This document shows, one piece after another, positions 3,547 through 5,537 of a stretch of DNA of 5,537 nt. A model generated the notes under the pieces. The model was not told the DNA's origin. It ran no database searches and saw nothing but the letters and a program-made list of their open reading frames with translations. Source of the stretch: Clostridia bacterium. GTDB taxonomy: Bacteria; Bacillota; Clostridia; Oscillospirales; Acutalibacteraceae. Positions within the stretch are counted from its first letter, which is position 1; the number at the start of each line of letters is the position of its first letter. The translations under genes and the position numbers were made by a program. The stretch spans positions 1 through 5,537 of the forward strand of contig CAAGHT010000182.1 of the NCBI GenBank assembly GCA_900769775.1. The letters run 5' to 3'.

Positions 3547-5537
3547 ATGGATACTTTAACCGGTTGGATAGCATTGCCGCTTGGCTATGTTATGGAATGG
3601 TGCTACAGCTTTGTTAAAGATTACGGTGTAGCCATCATTCTTTTCACACTCATTACAAAAATCATTCTTTTGCCTCTTTCGGTATGGGTGCAGAAGAATT
3701 CAATCAAAATGGTTCAGATGCAGCCCTCAATAAACCGTTTAAAGGCAAAGTATTTCGGAGACCCCGACACTGCCGCAGAAGAGGAATCGAAGCTCTATAA
3801 GGAGTATAAGTACAACCCCCTTGCAAGCCTTATCCCGCTTCTTGCGCAGATTGTTCTGCTTATGGGCGTTGTCGGTGTAATTTATAACCCCTTTAATTAT
3901 CTGTTTCATCTTGATGCCGCTACAATTGAGGCTATAAAAGAGGTTACCCTTGCTGTCGACAGTACTGCAGTTAATGACAACACTATTCAGCTTACTGCAA
4001 TTGAGGCTATCAAGAACCCTGATAATTATGCCGCATTTGAGGCGCTAGGTCTTGGCTCGGTGCTTGAAGAGATTCGTGATTTCAAGCTAGTGTTCCTTGG
4101 AATCAACCTTTCCTATAATCCCAGCATCGTTCTCGGTATAACACTTGTTACCCCCTTTGTTGCAGGACTTTCCTCCTATGCACTTTGTGTTGCTCAGAAC
4201 AAGTCGAACGTTCTTCAGGCAGAGCAGAGCAAGGTAAGTCAGTGGGGAATGCTCATCCTTTCGGTAGGTCTTTCTCTTTACCTCGGCTTCTTCGTGCCTG
4301 CGGGAATTGCCCTTTATTGGGTTGCAAGTAACCTCTTTGCAATAGTTCAGCTTTATGCACTTAATGCGGTAATTCCTCCCAAAAAGTATGTTGACTACGA
4401 AGCTCTTGAGGAATCGAGAAAAGAGCTTGCCGCTCTCAATGCACTCGGAGAAAAGAAAAAGCTTTTTAAGAAGGATGAAAATGCAAAGAGAGAGAAGGCT
4501 GACTATAAGCGTTTCTTCAGCATTGCAAACAAGCATGTTGTGTTCTATTCCGAGCGAAGCGGCTTCTATAAATATTATGCCGAGATTATTGAGTATCTTC
4601 TCAAAAAGACCAATGTCGCAATTCATTATATAACTAATGACCCCAACGATATCATCTTTAAAAAGGCTGAGGAAGAGCCGAGAATCAAGCCCTATTATAT
4701 CGGTGTTAAAAAGATGATTACCCTCATGATGAAGATTGAGGCAAAGATGGTCATTATGACCACACCCGACCTTGACAATTATTACATCAAGCGCTCCTTT
4801 ATGCAGAAGGACATCGAATATATCTTTATCCCGCATGACCCTGCAAGTATGCATATGGGCTTCCGCGAGCACTCGCTTGATAATTTCGATACTGTATTCT
4901 GCACAGGACCTCACATTGCGGCCGAGGTAAGAGCAAGCGAAAAGGTATACGGCACAAAGGAGAAAACCCTTGTTGAGTTCGGATATCCCCTTATTGAAGA
5001 CCTTGTTCGTTCCTGTGAAGCACTGCCCAAGGAGGAACGCGCTCGCAAGCAGATACTTATTGCTCCCTCGTGGCAGGAGGATAATCTGCTTGACAGCTGT
5101 ATCGAAACCCTTATTGACAGTCTTTGCGGCGACGATTACAAGATAATAGTCCGCCCCCACCCCGAATATATGAAGCGCTTCAGCCCCAAGATGGATATGC
5201 TTGTTGAAAAGTATAAGGACAAGCAGGGTGAGGGACTTCAGTTTGAGCTTGATTTCAGTTCTAATGCTTCGGTTTACAGCTCTGATATTCTTGTTACCGA
5301 CTGGTCGGGAATCGGAATTGAGTTTGGCTTTGCAACCTTAAAGCCGGTTGTTTTCGTAAACACCAAGATAAAGATGGAAAACCCCAATTACGAAAATATC
5401 GGTCTCGTTCCGCAGGAGGTAAGACTCAGAAATGTTCTCGGTCTTGCTCTTGATAAGGAAGAGCTTTCTGAAAAGTTTGCTCCCACCGTTAAAAAGCTTC
5501 TTGAGGATAAGAGCTTTGGTGAAGCAGCAGCTAAGGA
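3547..5537 (+). CDS. YidC/Oxa1 insertase fused to a CDP-glycerol glycerophosphotransferase-like domain (partial)
   Basis: An uninterrupted frame of 663 codons that runs off the right edge. Residues 1-275 are a YidC/Oxa1 membrane protein insertase. Membrane helices lie near 25-44, 93-116, 191-214, 232-250 and 251-273, and the cytoplasmic hairpin (45-92) ends in LYKEYKYNPLASLIPLLAQI, the family's conserved NPLA region. There is no signal peptide or lipobox. The usual groove arginine is K38 (TLITKIILLPL), and the loop between the second and third helices is about 70 residues. A charged linker (280-324, KKKLFKKDENAKREK) leads to a cytoplasmic domain (325-663) resembling the TagB/TagF glycerophosphotransferase family (GT-B fold): IFIPHDPASMHMGF (H430), FGYPLIEDL, IAPSWQED, IIVRPHPE (H538) and VTDWSGIGIEF. 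An AAGG 10 nt upstream supports the ATG. The gene is divergent from atpI. The insertase call is secure; the transferase is a family resemblance and its substrate is unknown. Confidence 0.9.
   Translation, partial: MDTLTGWIALPLGYVMEWCYSFVKDYGVAIILFTLITKIILLPLSVWVQKNSIKMVQMQPSINRLKAKYFGDPDTAAEEESKLYKEYKYNPLASLIPLLAQIVLLMGVVGVIYNPFNYLFHLDAATIEAIKEVTLAVDSTAVNDNTIQLTAIEAIKNPDNYAAFEALGLGSVLEEIRDFKLVFLGINLSYNPSIVLGITLVTPFVAGLSSYALCVAQNKSNVLQAEQSKVSQWGMLILSVGLSLYLGFFVPAGIALYWVASNLFAIVQLYALNAVIPPKKYVDYEALEESRKELAALNALGEKKKLFKKDENAKREKADYKRFFSIANKHVVFYSERSGFYKYYAEIIEYLLKKTNVAIHYITNDPNDIIFKKAEEEPRIKPYYIGVKKMITLMMKIEAKMVIMTTPDLDNYYIKRSFMQKDIEYIFIPHDPASMHMGFREHSLDNFDTVFCTGPHIAAEVRASEKVYGTKEKTLVEFGYPLIEDLVRSCEALPKEERARKQILIAPSWQEDNLLDSCIETLIDSLCGDDYKIIVRPHPEYMKRFSPKMDMLVEKYKDKQGEGLQFELDFSSNASVYSSDILVTDWSGIGIEFGFATLKPVVFVNTKIKMENPNYENIGLVPQEVRLRNVLGLALDKEELSEKFAPTVKKLLEDKSFGEAAAK

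Noticed and set aside
3389..3574. A 61-codon minus-strand frame in the intergenic region
   Set aside because: The translation is low-complexity (Tyr, Phe, Leu, Thr), it runs through the promoter of the plus-strand gene, and no ribosome binding site precedes it.
4087..5160. A 357-codon open frame on the minus strand opposite the fusion gene
   Set aside because: It is codon-aligned with the plus-strand gene, so it stays open simply because that gene rarely uses TTA, CTA and TCA codons; it ends exactly at a CTA codon of the plus gene. Its translation is Cys/Leu/Ile-rich and resembles no family I know, while the plus-strand frame has clear domains.
1..5537. Mobile elements, CRISPR arrays, tRNA or rRNA genes
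   Set aside because: No direct-repeat/spacer pattern, no transposase or integrase frame, no terminal repeats, and no cloverleaf or rRNA-like sequence was seen; nearly all sequence is explained by core genes.

Overview
The window looks like chromosomal DNA from an anaerobic Firmicute of class Clostridia, probably an Oscillospiraceae/Ruminococcaceae-type gut bacterium. The evidence is the F1Fo ATP synthase gene order with a leading atpI, the clear AGGAGG-type ribosome binding sites, the protein sequences (c subunit closest to Na+-type clostridial/fusobacterial c subunits), and a YidC without a lipoprotein signal fused to a teichoic-acid-polymerase-like domain. The taxonomic placement is inferred, since no search could be run.

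Layout: positions 1-3148 (minus strand) hold the promoter-proximal part of the ATP synthase operon, read right to left as atpI (2765-3148), atpB (1851-2759), atpE (1548-1835), atpF (1021-1533), atpH (507-1034) and the first 170 codons of atpA (1-510, cut by the window edge just inside the Walker A loop). Genes are spaced by 5-15 nt or overlap (atpF/atpH by 14 nt, atpH/atpA by the ATGA overlap), so they are almost certainly one transcript. An extended -10 promoter (3181-3209) lies 32 nt upstream of atpI. Positions 3149-3546 are a 398-nt AT-rich divergent intergenic region carrying both promoters, several inverted repeats and one perfect DnaA-box 9-mer. From 3547 to the right edge (plus strand) runs one open frame of at least 663 codons, which is not closed in the window. 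Its N-terminal ~275 residues are a YidC/Oxa1 membrane insertase and its residues ~325-663 resemble the CDP-glycerol glycerophosphotransferase (TagB/TagF) family.

How the parts relate: atpI, B, E, F and H build the membrane sector and peripheral stalk of the ATP synthase, and atpA starts the catalytic head. The c subunit has a two-carboxylate ion site (E30 and E63, followed by TT and Y68), which suggests Na+ coupling. YidC proteins insert small membrane proteins, including c subunits in other bacteria, so the divergent arrangement of an ATP synthase operon and an insertase gene is functionally sensible. The most unusual object is the insertase-transferase fusion itself. It also has a lysine in place of the usual groove arginine and a long extra segment in an external loop.
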